From Delphinapterus leucas (Eukaryota; Chordata; Mammalia; Artiodactyla; Monodontidae), in assembly GCF_002288925.2 (NCBI RefSeq), contig NW_022098004.1, forward strand, positions 8,563,604 to 8,627,603: a stretch of 64,000 nt of DNA. Reading direction: 5' to 3'. The notes beneath the pieces were generated by a model, which was given only the letters and a program-made list of their open reading frames with translations, did not search any database and was not told where the DNA came from. A program made the translations under genes and the position numbers. Shown here piece after piece: positions 12,046-24,366 of this stretch (position 1 is the first letter of the stretch; every line of letters starts with the position of its first letter).

Positions 12046-12889
12046 TCCCTGAGTCTTGGAACCATGCACCCTTTCCTTACCCTTTCAGGCAGCAAGAGGT
12101 GGTCCTGGCTCCCTGAAGGTGGAAACCCCAGGAGATGATACTTTGCCTTAAGGCTTTTCTATATCCTGTGTTCCTGTGCTCTGTAAACATTCCCTTTATT
12201 AAAACTACTCTTGGTTCCCCAGGCCCACTCCTTCTCGCTAGGACCCAAGAGACACAAAGCTGTGGATCAGATAGAATCACATGGGTGTGCTTCTCCCAGG
12301 TGCCCCAAGGTCCACCCGGAGTAGAGCCTCCTTTGTCTCTCTCCTCCTCTCCCCCGGATGCAGTCAGGGTTCTCTACAGAAGAACGTGAATGACCTTCAC
12401 CCTTTTCCCAGGAGAGACCAAGCTGGGGTCCTGTGTACCTCAACAGGCCCTTACTGCCTTCCCCAGCCCACCCCACAAACTCTGGACCCCTGAATCAGAG
12501 CTGAGCTATGCGAAAGGGCAGAGCACGGACCAAAGTCAGAGGGCCTCTGCTCTTTTCCTGCCCTGTGACTTTGGGTTATACACATGCCTCCTCCTTGGGG
12601 ATGATGTGACATTTCATCAAGTCAAGCCATGAATAATCTTGTAGCTGAGAAAGGCCATGTGACTCATTTCTCATACATAAAATATAAACATTCCAATGGT
12701 ACCATCAATTTCCCTTTTGTTTTTACCACCTTGCAATGCAAACACGATGGCTAGCACTTCAGCAGCTACCTTGGGAAGATGAGGTGATAGCAAGAGGGGA
12801 AAGATGAGAATTGCAGAGATGGTGAGATGGTGACCTTAATATTAGCAACCCACTGAACTAATGCTAGCAATCAGCTACCTCCACACCTG

Positions 12890-12895
12890 TGTGGT

Positions 12896-12947
<52 letters not shown>
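12890..12947 (+). repeat. Compound (TG)n(AG)n microsatellite
   Basis: A pure TG block switches directly to a pure AG block. The TG part favours Z-DNA and the AG part favours triplex. Confidence 0.9.
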
Positions 12948-13149
12948 ACATTAATCCTTCTTTGTTTAAGCCCCCTCTTAATTAATTTTTCTGTTGTTTG
13001 CAGCCAAAGGCATTCCTGTCTGATATAGTAAATAATGTGTCAATAAAATAAAATCACTTCTCCTTCTCCAACACCCCATTGGCTTTTTACATTGAAATCT
13101 GTGTAGTGTAGATTTTTTAAGTTAGAGGGTTAATCCGTTTAACCCCCTT

Positions 13150-13265
13150 TCACCCTCTTTTCAGCAGCTCCTGTAGCCCCTTGAGAGCAGATGCCACATT
13201 GACATTTACATCCCTAACGATCAACACCACAGTTTCCGTATAACTGGCATTCGATTAAAGATGGG
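13150..13265 (+). mobile_element. L2-like relic
   Basis: ttgagagcagatgccacatt, acatccctaacgatcaacac and tggcattcgattaaagatg follow the L2 3' end layout. Confidence 0.45.
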
Positions 13266-13289
13266 CTTCAGAAGGTCCACGGAGGATAG

Positions 13290-13480
13290 TACAGTAACTA
13301 CCATTTATTGAAGGACTAATACATGCAAAGCATTTTCCAATTCTCATTTCAGACACATCGTATCTCTATTGAGCAAGTATTTTTACCCTCATTTTACAGA
13401 TGAAAATCCTGACGCTCAGAGAGTTTTCGTAATTTGGCCAAGATCCTGAAGCTCATAAATGACACAGAGAAAACGTGAAG
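13290..13480 (-). mobile_element. MIR SINE relic
   Basis: Reverse MIR: accatttattgaaggactaa, accctcattttacagatgaa, tttggccaagatcctgaagc. Confidence 0.7.
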
Positions 13481-14339
13481 CCCCAGTCTCCCAGCTCCCC
13501 TATAGACATCTTCCCTGTGAGACAAACAATTCAGACTGTAGAAACCACCCCCGGGGACTTTTTCTCGTTTTAGCATCTGAAGATACCAACACACCCAGCC
13601 AGGTGCCGACCTGCATTGAAGCAGGCTCTGCATTAAACCTTCAAAGAGTCTAGAATTCGATCCCCGGAGGGTTCAGAGGATGATGGCTTTGGGCTATTGA
13701 GAAAGTGGCCCTTTCCACTCTCTCATTTGCATGCTGGATGTCTACTGAAAGTTGCTATGGTGATCCGTTTGACCAGAAGTTTCCGCTGAATCATCCCAAC
13801 ACATATGAAAGCAGAGATGTGGTTTGGGGGCCCAGAGCCCCGTAGCCGGGGGAAACGTCTCCATCTTTCACTTGTGACTCACTCGTGGTCACGCGTAGGC
13901 CCAGCTGGGACGAAAGCGAGACCTCTGGGACAGGTGTCGCTCCCTGGAGACATTTTGCACAGCAGGGCACGCTGCAGTCGCCTCTGGGGACCTGAAGACT
14001 GGAGAAGGAAAGGTGGGAGCCGGCACCTGAGCCACGCCCTGCTCTGCAGGGTCATTCCGGGGCTCAGGTCTTCTAAGCAAATGTCTCGGTTTGGAGACCC
14101 CTAACAGCAGAGGCTGCAGTAGGCACGTGGGTTCAGGTAGTCTATCTGAGAGCTGATCTGAGGAAGCAGAAGGGAAGGGGATTCTAAGCCAGCGTGAAGG
14201 GAGAGCCTTACCAGTGTGCTATCTGGGTGCTGCCGTGGGCGCTGCCCTGCTTTAGGATCTGTTTCTAGAGTAACTGGTGACAGAACACAGAGGCGATGGA
14301 GCATGGGACTCCATGTTCAGGTCTCCTGTGTTCAGGTCT

Positions 14340-14500
14340 CCTTCTGCTTGCCACAGTCCTGGTTGTAGGCCTTGATTTCCCTATGCACAGAAATGTAGAA
14401 AAGAATACCTCGTGTGGCTTAAAAAGAAATCATGTACACAGTGGAAGCTGGTGCAGGGTCTAGCACGTGGCACATCTTCAGTCAGCTTTGCTTTCTCTCC
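14340..14500 (+). mobile_element. MIR-like relic
   Basis: ttgatttccctatgcacaga and gtgcagggtctagcacgtgg resemble the MIR middle and 3' parts. Weak. Confidence 0.4.
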
Positions 14501-14605
14501 TTCTCTTCACCAAAGAGATTCGGCTAAGTGATACTGCTGCTCTTGGCTGAGAACCAGGCTTAGGAGCTTATGGACAAACAGTTAATTTAAAAAATGTATA
14601 GATAT

Positions 14606-14941
14606 GGGACTTCTCTGGTGGCACAGTGGTTAAGAGTCCGCCTTCCAGTGCAGGGGACACGGGTTCGAGCCCTGACCCTGGAAGGTCCCACATGCCACGG
14701 AGCAACTAAGCCCGTGTGCCACGACTACTGAGCCTGCGCTCTAGAGCCCGCGAGCCACAACTACTGAGCCCTCGTGCCACAACTACTGAAGACTGCGCAC
14801 CTAGAGCCCATGCTCTGCAACAAGAGAAGCCACCACAATGAGAAGCCCACGCACCGGAACGGAGAGTAGCCCCCGCTCGCCGCAACTAGAGAAAGCCCGC
14901 GCGCAGCAGCAAAGAGCCAACGCAGCCAAAAATAAAATTAA
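14606..14941 (+). mobile_element. CHR-type SINE, full length
   Basis: tRNA-like head (gggacttctctggtggcaca, B box ggttcgagccc), long body with repeated acaactactgagcc phrases, tail taaaattaattaattt. An AT-rich ttaatttaaaa motif on both sides is a probable target-site duplication. Confidence 0.88.
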
Positions 14942-15411
14942 TTAATTTAAAATATAGAGAGAGAGGTAGAAAGAGATTTAAACATAGCTCTCAAAAATTG
15001 CCCTTTATTTTGAAGTAAACGTTATTTGACATTTGATCTTCTTTTGAATTATGTCCTGTGTAACTAGATGAACTTGGATATCTTTAGAGATAAACAATGT
15101 AGATGCATAGAGGAAGTGGTGCCTATTCCCTTTTATTTTTTTGGCTACTTGGAGACATTTAAAGGATGCTACTGGTTGGGGTGCAGGGGTCTGTGTGGAA
15201 CAGAATGTGGAAAAGTTGTCAAAGGAAAAACTCCAGGGCAGTCTGTTGGAGTGCATTAAAGGAGAGAGATTGCCGTTCAAATGGAGGTTGAGCTTTAAAA
15301 ATTATGGAACACATTACATTAGCAACATGTTACATTTCTGTGTGGAAAGACAGGTACAACTTTTCTAGAAAATACTTTGTCATATCAGCACCCTAAAATA
15401 CGTATACCTTT

Positions 15412-15985
15412 TAGCCTGCATATTAGTCAGGGTTCTTCAGAGAAACAGACCCGATAGGATATGTATATATTTCCTGTTGGATAGCTATCTGTGTAGCAAT
15501 CAATCAATCAGTCAGATAACCTGTAAGCTGGAAACCCAGTAAAACTACTGGTGTCATTGAGTCTGAGTCCAGAGGCCTGAGAACCCAGGGAGCCGACTGT
15601 GTAGATCCCAGTCTGCAGGGATCTGGGATCCCTTTTTTTTTTTTTTTAATTTTTTAAAAACATTATTTATTTTATTTATTTATTTTTGGCTGCATTAGGT
15701 CTTCATTGCAGTGCGCGGGCTCGGGCAGTGAGACAGGAAAAAAAAAAGGGGCTGGAGGAGCAGGGGTGAGGGAGGTGAATCCCTCCTTCCTCTGTCTTTT
15801 GTTCCACTAAGGCCCTCAACGGAGTCACCGATGCCCGCCCACACTGGGGAGGGCGTCCACTTTACTGAGTCCACAGGTTCAAATGCTGAGCTCCTCCAGA
15901 AATATCCTCACACCCAGAAATAGTGTTTCATCTGGGCACCCCACGGTCAGCCAAGTGACACGTGAAATTAACCATCACAGCCTGG
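15412..15985. mobile_element. Ancient L1-like element, interrupted by a SINE piece
   Basis: Begins with attagtcagggttcttcaga and ends with ctgggcaccccacggtcagc then gaaattaaccatcac, both familiar phrases from old mammalian L1 elements. A T-rich SINE fragment interrupts it at 15633-15730. Confidence 0.55.
15633..15730 (-). mobile_element. Truncated CHR-type SINE fragment
   Basis: Only the tail and last body segment in reverse orientation are present (tatttttggctgcattaggt, then cattgcagtgcgcgggctcg). The tRNA head is missing. Confidence 0.65.
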
Positions 15986-17034
15986 TAACCCCAGTTTGTT
16001 CTCTCTGTCTTACAGAGATGATCAGATATTCAGAAATGTACAAGGGTAGAGATCAAAGCAGTATGTATCTTACTGAAAAATTGGAAAGTATTTGAAAGTC
16101 CCGCAATAAGTGAAGTAAATTCTTTTATGATCATGTGATTAAGTGCTATGTGGGCAGTAAAGACACTCTTGCCAAGAGTACTCAGTGATCAAGGAAAGCG
16201 CTGATGGTAGATTATGAAGTGAAAAGTTGGTTAATAAAGAGTCCATCTGATTCCAATTCTCTTAAACATACCCTTTCATCATACAATTGCATATCTGTGT
16301 ATATATTTTTGTATACTCATTACCCAAAGAATAACTTAGGGGAAACACTATTAACAACCACTGTTTCTAAGTGATTCTCTTCCCTTTATTCTTGCTCCTT
16401 TTTGTACTTTCCAGAGTTTCCATAAGGAGTAGAAAACACTGTCATAATCAAAGAAGGAAACGATAGCTGTGATTCCTAAAGATGCTGAAGAAGTCAAATG
16501 TTCGATTCCTGCTCCTTTTGCTTCGGCTTCATTTCTCTTCAGAATACAGCCGGATCTGCCCCCGGAAGGTGAGGGTCAGGTGAGCTGCAGGGCCACGGGG
16601 GTCAGGACACCGCGCTTTGATGTGTGGCCTCCGCCCCCCAGGACAGAACAGTGTGGAAGGCAGCCATCAGAGGACAGCGTGGAGGGTTGGTTAGTCTCCC
16701 CAGGACTCAGGGGTGTGACATTACAGTGCCTGCCGTCGCTCTGGACCTTTGGGGGTGCGTCCTTGACCGTGCAAAGAGGATGAAAACTAGAAGCTCCCCG
16801 CATCCTAACCTCCTGACCAGCTGTGTTTTCTCTCCTTTGATGGCACCTCCATTTCCACGTCCCTCCCCCTTTCTCTATGGCCCCCACCTGTGTCGTCCAG
16901 CCGGCTCCCAACCCACCGGTCTGCTTCCACTCACACCAACATCTCGTGTCCCTCACTGACAATGCCAGAGGGTCACAGAGAGAGAGTGACCACGATTCCA
17001 CCCACCACAGAGATTTGTGAGACCCACAAAAACA
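15986..17034. other. Intergenic, nothing recognised
   Basis: AT-rich first half, GC-richer second half with overlapping open frames that show no known domain. Confidence 0.4.
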
Positions 17035-17180
17035 TCAGAATTGTAGTCAGGAGACCGTGTGGTTTGAATCTCTCTCTCTTGCCCTGCCAAGATGTGTGGG
17101 CTTGAAAAGGTATCTTCACGTCTCTGAATTTTAGTTTCTTCACCTGTAAGCAGCCTGCCGCCTAATCGTGAGAATGACGT
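17035..17180 (+). mobile_element. MIR SINE relic
   Basis: tggtttgaatctctctctct, acgtctctgaattttagttt and cacctgtaagcagcctgccg are in MIR order. Confidence 0.55.
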
Positions 17181-17184
17181 GAGT

Positions 17185-17520
17185 CTATTAGCCTCAGTAA
17201 TCACGAGAGCTGCACAACAAAGACCGCAAGCTTCGCGACTTGAAACAACGCCCACGTATGATATCGCGGTTCTGTTGGTCCGAAGTCTGAGTGGGCTGAG
17301 GCAGGTTCTCTGCGGAGAGGCTCATACAAGGCCGCAGTCAAGATGCCGGCTATGCTGAGCTCTTAATTGGAGGCCTTGGGGGAGAATCTCCTTTCAAGCT
17401 CATCCAGATTGTTGGCAGAATTAATTTCTCTGTAGCTGTGGGGCTGAGGTCCCCATGGCTTTTGTCAGCTGGGAGCCACTCTCTGTTGCTGGGGAGCACC
17501 CACCTTCCTTGTCACATGCT
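17185..17520. repeat. Ancient interspersed repeat, family uncertain
   Basis: Phrases cttgaaacaacgcccacgta, cggttctgttggtccgaagt and gagaatctcctttcaagctc resemble a common old mammalian repeat that carries tggcttaaaacaacagaaat. I could not assign the family. Confidence 0.4.
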
Positions 17521-17649
17521 CCCCCCCCGACCCGAAAGCTTCAAGCCAGCGACAGCCGGCCCAGTGCTCCTTGGGCTTTGAACCTCTCCGACTTCCCCTT
17601 CTGCTTCCAGCTGGAGAAAACCCTCTGCTTTCAAAAGACTCGTGGAGAT

Positions 17650-17815
17650 TGGAGACAATGGTGCGTGTAAATCGCTTAGAACGGTGCCTGGCATTTAGTA
17701 GATCAAGGTTGACTTCAGGACAAATACAGCCCAGGATACCTAGAAGGTTCTGAATTGGCTTTTATGGAATAAATGAGTGCATGAATGGATGCAGGAATGA
17801 ATGAGCAAATGGGAA
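17650..17815 (+). mobile_element. MIR/L2-like tail
   Basis: aatcgcttagaacggtgcct and ggcatttagtagatcaaggt followed by a gaatgaatgag stretch match the shared 3' end of MIR and L2 families. Confidence 0.45.
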
Positions 17816-19197
17816 AAAAAAAAAAAATCAGCTGTGAAGTTGAGTTCCTATTTTGGAGGGCGGAGGCAGTCAGCGAGGGACATCTCCAACAGCGAGGGGA
17901 CCTTCTGATATGAATTCCATCAATCCACCCAAAGTGAGGATTCAATTAATACAGCTACTAAATAAGGTTTCGTCCTGCAGCGTGAGAGTACCTGGGGTGC
18001 GTCATCTGAGCCCGGCTTCTCTGCTTGGAAAGCACCCCGCTCCGAGGCCCCAGGAAGTCTTACTGGCAATTACAGCCAAAGGAGCAAAATTCTGTCTCTA
18101 GGCACTTCCCCCCCTTCAGCTTCAAATTGCTCTTGGGATCGTTATGTTTCTCCCACACGGGCTCTGCGCTAGGCGCCCAACTCACTTCCTACCGCAGGAG
18201 GGGCAAGGACGTGGATTCTGGATCTGGCCAGAGGGAGTCTGGTGATTCTACCCTTAAAGTCTCAAATCCTTGTCATTTTAGCGGTCATCGGAGCATCAAT
18301 GAATCATTACATCGAGCACCTCCAACACCTGTGAAACACCTCAGGTACCAAAGAGAAACGGAACAAAGATGAAACCTGGTGTCTGATGGGCAGCAGTGCA
18401 CTTGGTAAACTTACAAGCACCCCTGGCTTCCAGACCTCCTCCAAAGGGCTTTTATAGCTTCCTGAAAATGCTTTAGCACTGGGTTTTAATTAAACATTTA
18501 ATATGCATCATGCAAATTTATTGATTCTGCCAGGGGGAAAAAAGATGAATCTTGTTATTTGGACATCTCCAGCTAAGAACACTCATATTTTCCCGGGGGT
18601 TACTAATGGAGCCCCTGGCTGCATCCAAGTTTGAACAGCACTGCGGGAGCTGGGGAACATCCTGGTCTGCAAAGTCACCGGCTCAGAGCAATTGTGTTCA
18701 TTTCAGCTTCTCAGACTCAGACCTAATACTAAGGATGTAGGGAGATGCAAGCTGTTGAAATTAACACGAAGCACTTAAAATGGACCCCTTTGTCATAGGG
18801 TCTCCTTCTGTGTTCATGTCTTCCCCCTTCCCATTACTCCAAAGTTCTGATCTCTGAAAAGGATGATCCAAACTACCCGGAAAAATACTTTGAGGAAATG
18901 GCTCAGTGTACAAGATCATACTATCCTGGGTCAGGATCCCACTAAGTTGGTATTTATTGACCAGAATTTTGGAAGAGTGAGGAATCTGGCATATCAAATA
19001 TTCTCATTTACTGCAGATCAATCACAAACTCTTTTGATTTCCAACCTTGTTGTTCAGATTTCTTCTAAATTCATATAGGCCTCATGTCCTGCCTTATTAA
19101 AGGGGAATTGGCTAAAACTCTTTGGTAAGGAGGGGTTGGAAATACCCTTGGCTGGTCTCAGCTCCAGTATTCATTGAACAAGACAATAGCCATAGAG
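17816..19197. other. Intergenic, nothing recognised
   Basis: No repeat or coding signal that I can support. Confidence 0.45.
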
Positions 19198-19421
19198 TAG
19201 TGGTTCTCGGCTGGATGATTTTTTCCCCCAAGGGACCTTGGCAATGGCTGGAGATATTTTTGGTTGTTACAGCTGGGGAGGTTTGGGGGGCAGGAGTTGC
19301 TACTGGCATCCAGTGCATGGAAGCTAGGGATGCAGAAACGTCCTACAACACGCAGGATAACCTCCTCCACAAAGAATTATCCATCCCCAAATATCAATAG
19401 TGCTGAGGTCGAGAAGCCCTG
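19198..19421 (+). mobile_element. MER5A-like hAT-Charlie element, near complete
   Basis: Terminal tagtggttctcggctgg and inverted end gaagccctg bracket a MER5A-type interior (gagatatttttggttgttac, then ctactggcatccagtgcatg, then acaaagaattatccatcccc). The flanking 8-mers ccatagag and atacagag agree at 5 of 8 bases, a decayed hAT target duplication. Non-coding. Confidence 0.8.
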
Positions 19422-20044
19422 ATACAGAGGCTAAAAAAAAGGTTTGTAATACAGGCTGATATATTAGATGGTCATCTAGAAGGAAAGATTTAAAACAAAC
19501 ACACAAACAAAAAGCCTTTGTTACGAGAATCCAGCGGGGAGTCTGCCATCAACCAGCTGTGTGGCCTTGAGCAAGTTAATACATTGAATATACTGAATTC
19601 GATTTATTTACTCATTCCTTTGGGCAGCTTTGTGAAGAATGGCACGTTCTAATCTAAGCAGAGGAAACAAAATAAATGGTATGTGCAAAGGCTCAAGGCG
19701 GGAGAAAGCCAGTGTCCGAGGAAGGCCAGAGCGACTGGACAGTCATCAGCAGGAGGAAGGGAAAAGCAGGGGAGGTGCTTGTGGACCTTCCGGCCCCGAG
19801 CTGTGCTTTTATTCTGGGTGTCGCGAGCCAGCTGATGCTTTAGTATCAGCTGACTGGACAGGACCTTGTCTCTCTGGTTCCCTGGTTCCCCATACAGGCT
19901 CTAAAAGTGTCTGCTGGGTGAGAGACTCTGCTCCCTGCTGCTGTGGTGAGGAGACCTGGCCGGAGGGAGGGGACAACACTGGGGGCAGAGAGACCACTCA
20001 GCAGGCCACTGTGTGGTCCCACAAAAAAGAAGACAGCGGGGCAG

Positions 20045-20560
20045 TTCCTCACACAGTTAACGTTGTGCCACCATGTGACCTAGCAATTCCACTCCTAGGT
20101 ATGGACCCAGGAGAAAGGACGCCATATGTCCACCCAACACCTTGTACACAACTGCTCATAGCAGTGTTATTCGCAGTGGCCAAAGGGTGGAAACAACCCA
20201 AATATCCGTCAGCTGATGGATGAAGCAACAAAATGTGGTGTATCCATACAACGGAATAGTACTCAGCCATAAAAAGGAATGAAGCACCCACATACGCTAC
20301 AACGTAGATGAACTTTGAAAACATTAAGCTAAGTAAAAGAAGTCAGACACACAGGACCACATTTTGTATGATTCTGTCTATATGAAATGTCCAGAAGTGG
20401 CAAATCTATAGAGACAGAAAGGAGATGGGTGGTCGCTGGGGAGAAGGGGGAATGGAAAGTGATAATAGGTACAGGTTTGGGGGGGGGTGTGATGAAAATG
20501 CTCTGGAATTAGATGGGGGTGGAATTGCACAAACTTGGATACTAATGGTATTTGCGGGGA
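20045..20560 (+). mobile_element. L1 fragment, 3' end
   Basis: Same L1 ORF2/3' UTR words as the copy at 1201 (cctagcaattccactcctag, ggaatagtactcagccataa, gtatgattctgtctatatga). Ends near the 3' UTR without a long A tail. Confidence 0.85.
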
Positions 20561-21769
20561 GGGAAAACCAGCAACGGAGGCTGGCTGCCTGCTTTCTCTG
20601 TTGCAGCTGCGGCCGCTGCTCTGATCTCTTCCTTACGGGGTCACATTCAATAACTACATGACAGTTTTCCCCACATCTACCTCTTTCTTCTTATTGGAGT
20701 GTAAGCTGCGGGGGAGGAAGTGCTTTGAGGAAGGCAATTTGCTTTTTCAGAGGAATCAGAAAACTTTCTTCTTGGTGACCTTTCCACCCTTCATTGCCAG
20801 AAGAGTTTGACCTCTGACCGCAGGGATGCTGGGGGAACAGGCTCCGGACAATAGAGCATTACAAATGCAGTGCGTTTTTCATGGACAAGATGTGGTACAT
20901 TTTAGTGCAGATGGCTTTCCCCAGGTATTAGTCAATGTACAGAGAGAGAATGGTGGTGCTTCCTTTACTTTGAAACTTATCTTAGCCTTTCCTACACAAA
21001 TAAGTGTCATTTCTGGTAAAGTCAAAAAGAGAAAGAACATTCTTTTGTGCTGATGAGAAATGAAGATAAAAAAAAAAAGAAAAGCACGACTCAGGAACAC
21101 AAAACTCATGGACATTAGGCATCAAGTTCTCATGTCATTTTGGGAGGAAGGGTGAGTTTCAATCTGGTTTTAATTATGCTGACAGATAACAAACACACTT
21201 CTGTCCTCACAGGAGTGTTCAAGGCTGGGGCAGGAGGCGACTTTCCTCATCGGACCCTGAGACAAGGAGATGCCCTCTGGCCCCAGAGGCCCCCCAAGAA
21301 AGACAGTCGCTTATGTTCAGAGCAGTAGCTAATTTCCAACGTTACTGACTTTTCATTCATGCAATAAAGCATATGCCTTTGGAGTTAAGAAAGGGATGAA
21401 GGTAAGATTCCATCCCTGCCCTCAAAGAGCTCACAGGTATATGGAGATAAAGACAGTCAATGATAAACTGTAGAAGTAGTATTCAAAGGGTAATATGAGG
21501 AGCATCCATTGATTAGGAGGTGGGTACACGATGTGGATTACCAAGGTGAGTGCATCGTCAAGATGCAACTGGCCTTTTATAGGGGCCCCGATAAACCATG
21601 CACTGGGGGTACTGGGAAGAGAAATAAGGGACTTGGGTCATTATTTTCTTGTCTTACGTTCAAACGTCATTTAAGGTCTGCACTAGAATCAAAGGACCTG
21701 GGTTGCTCTCCTGGGGTTTCTCAAGGCTTAGGTTAGACCTCCAGTCCCATCTTTCAAAGGCCAAGTGGT

Positions 21770-22290
21770 TTGGTGGCTCCATTCCCTCAACCAGGCAGCC
21801 CCCGCCCCTCCGGCGGCCCTGGCTTCCCATCAGGGGAGACAGACAGGAGGCGGGTCTCGATTCCCAGGCTCCCACCCCTCCCCACACGCCGTGCGCCCTC
21901 CCTCCCGCGCCTACCCGCCGGCACGGTCATCCTGGCTGCTTGTGTGGAAGGCTGTTCACCACACACTGCTCTGAGCCCTGGCTCCTTGCCCCGCAAGGCT
22001 CCCCTGCAGCCCCCTGGGGACTCGGCACCCGCGGAGGCTCCGCTGCCCAGGCCGCTGCCCTCACACACCACACGTCCTCCTTTCCCAGGCCCTGCTGCCC
22101 TCCCCTCCTTGGCTGGTGGCCCATCATGGCTGACCGACAGCGGGTCTATGACTTTCTTCCTTCCTTCCCCGGGCACAGACAGGGTGGAGCCATCGGGGGG
22201 AGAAGCCGGGCTGTGGTCTCCCTCTGCATCCCCAGGGCCCCTCCCAGCTTCCTGGTTGCTGGGCTCACAGGCGCAGAAGAAGCTGGCGAG
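21770..22290. other. GC-rich patch without a recognised gene
   Basis: High GC with open frames of about 250 codons on both strands that share no recognisable domain. Composition alone explains the frames. Confidence 0.5.
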
Positions 22291-22619
22291 CCATCCCATC
22301 TGAAAAACCAGCTTGCTACCAGCAAACGGAACAACTGTAATGCGGAAGTCACCAGGAGAGTAACCAGGGAACCCTGCGGACTGTGTCATCTCCACGGAGT
22401 GGCTTTGCCCGGTCCTCTCAGGCTCCAAGCCAATTAGAGCCTGGCTAATTAGTTCTGGGCACTGAACAGCATTTGTGGGGGAAAGGTCACTTTGGTATAC
22501 GATTTTCTTTCTCTCTAAGGCACAGAACTTCCTCCAAGGAGCAGGCACTTACCTCTGGTTCTCAGAAGCGAAGAAGCCAAGTCACACATTTCTATGAATT
22601 CTCTCAGAAAGCCAATGAT

Positions 22620-22745
22620 TAGTAATAATAGCAGTAGCCGTGTCTATTGATTGAGCACAGGTGCCAGACTCTTCACAGATCTCGCCTGTAAGGGAGCCTC
22701 CCAGAGATGTGGGCAGCTCCTTTCATAGCTAAGTCAACAACATCT
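22620..22745 (-). mobile_element. MIR-like relic
   Basis: ttagtaataatagcagtagc, tctattgattgagcacaggt and tttcatagctaagtcaacaa resemble MIR in reverse. Weak. Confidence 0.4.
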
Positions 22746-24240
22746 CAGCAAGGACAGTGAAGAGAAGCAAGGTCGTCTCTTGCAGAGCACCGGCCGGAAG
22801 TCCGGAGGGTCAAGGTCGTGCCCCGGCCCCAGCCGACCCAACGTGGCTTGGGCAAGACTCGTCTGCCAATGGACATTCCAAAGCACTGTACCAAAGAGTT
22901 ATTAACTGCAACGAGAAGGCACACGCTGGTGATTTGATTGAAATGAAGTGTCTGTACAATGCGAGTGGTACCCCCAGCAGATATACTGACACCTCCCAGT
23001 GCATCCCAAGTTGGAAATCAGAAGGAAACCAGTTTCCGGCTGCTGCGTGCCAGGCACCGTGTGGGGTTACTGCCACACGCTTTGACATAGAAACAGCTTT
23101 GAAAAACGTGGGTGCACATATAGACGCGTAGACTTCTAAGACATACTTCTGTGCTCCTCTGATGTAGCTCTGACATTTTACGGAGAAGAGACTCCCCTAA
23201 ACATCTTATCCAGACAGGTTAGTTAACACAAGGTATAAGTACTGACTCCCTAGAGCAATGAGAAAAGCCCTGCCTCTGAGTGTGTCGTCAGTAATTATTC
23301 CCCAACCCCGTAAGTTGTGCAGGGGTATGTGGCCTTGACGACTTCAAACCACAGCACGGTGCCCCGACTCGGCTGTGCCTGAAGACAACATAAGCACAGT
23401 TTTAAGCCCAGGCTTTATTTTTTCTTGTATCTTCTCTCTTTCCATTTGTTTAGTATGTGTTTTCTCTTCCCAACTTCTGTTGCGTAACATCAGAATTTGT
23501 GCCAAACCTCTGTAGACAAGGATTTGGCAATAGGGGCGCTTGCAGTGAGACTCTGTCACTGTATTTGGAAAAATTAGGTGACCAGCCAGTTGGATTTTGT
23601 TTCTAATAGCTGGGAAAGATCATCACAGTGCAGAATGATGGGAGTGTTCATTCACGGGCACCAGTGAGCTCTAAACTGGGTTCAACGAGACACGCCTTTA
23701 AGCCTTCAAGGGAATATTCCATTCCATCCAAATCCATTGGTTCTCACAGAACCACAGGAAACCAGTGAGAATGACCCAGTCAAGGTGCCCTCCTGTCTGT
23801 GAGATGTGTCCTGTCACGATGAAGCTTCAGGAAGCCTCAGCAAAGTTGTTCAGGAGAAATTTTCTACTTCCCCAGGTGAAAGGGAATAATCACAGGGAAT
23901 TCCATATGAAGTAGATTCCCCTAGAGAGATGAACAGATAGATACCAATGAGGGGAAAAGTAATATATTTTTTTCATTTCCCTGAGATTTTCATTTCTGGA
24001 AAACCAAAACACGAAATATACTAAGTGCCGGGGGCACGAGGGGCCTATCCACAGCAAGGGTTTACCTTTCTGTCGGATTTTCCAGTTTTCTTACTTAGAG
24101 CAGGAGCGTAATAACACTGGTTCCTTTTGTCACCAATAAGCTGTCCTACGTGTATTCTAAGGGGCTGATGTTATGTCTAAGAGCCAAAGATGCGTTTGTG
24201 CCTGGAAATTGCCTCAAAGAAGTTCAAAAAGCTACTGCTT
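22746..24240. other. Intergenic, nothing recognised
   Basis: A 124-codon frame at 22757-23131 has no recognisable domain. The rest is AT-rich unique sequence. Confidence 0.4.
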
Positions 24241-24356
24241 TGGGCTTCCCTGGTGACGCAGTGGCTGAGAGTCCGCCTGCACGTCTGGAGCCTGTGCTCC
24301 GCAACAGGAGAGGCCACAACAGTGAGAGGCCCGTGTACCGCAAAAAAAAAAAAAAA
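24241..24356 (+). mobile_element. CHR-type SINE with internal deletion
   Basis: Normal head (gggcttccctggtgacgcag) and normal 3' body (ggagcctgtgctccgcaaca), but the middle of about 110 bp is absent. The join lies on a cctgc word found at both expected deletion edges. A perfect 15-bp duplication, aaaaagctactgctt at 24226-24240 and ending at 24366, flanks the copy. Confidence 0.9.
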
Positions 24357-24366
24357 GCTACTGCTT

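Noticed and set aside
21649..22548. Overlapping frames of 262 (+), 177 (+) and 253 (-) codons
   Set aside because: Same GC-rich DNA open on both strands, Pro/Gly/Ser-rich, no domain or consistent start; composition artefact.
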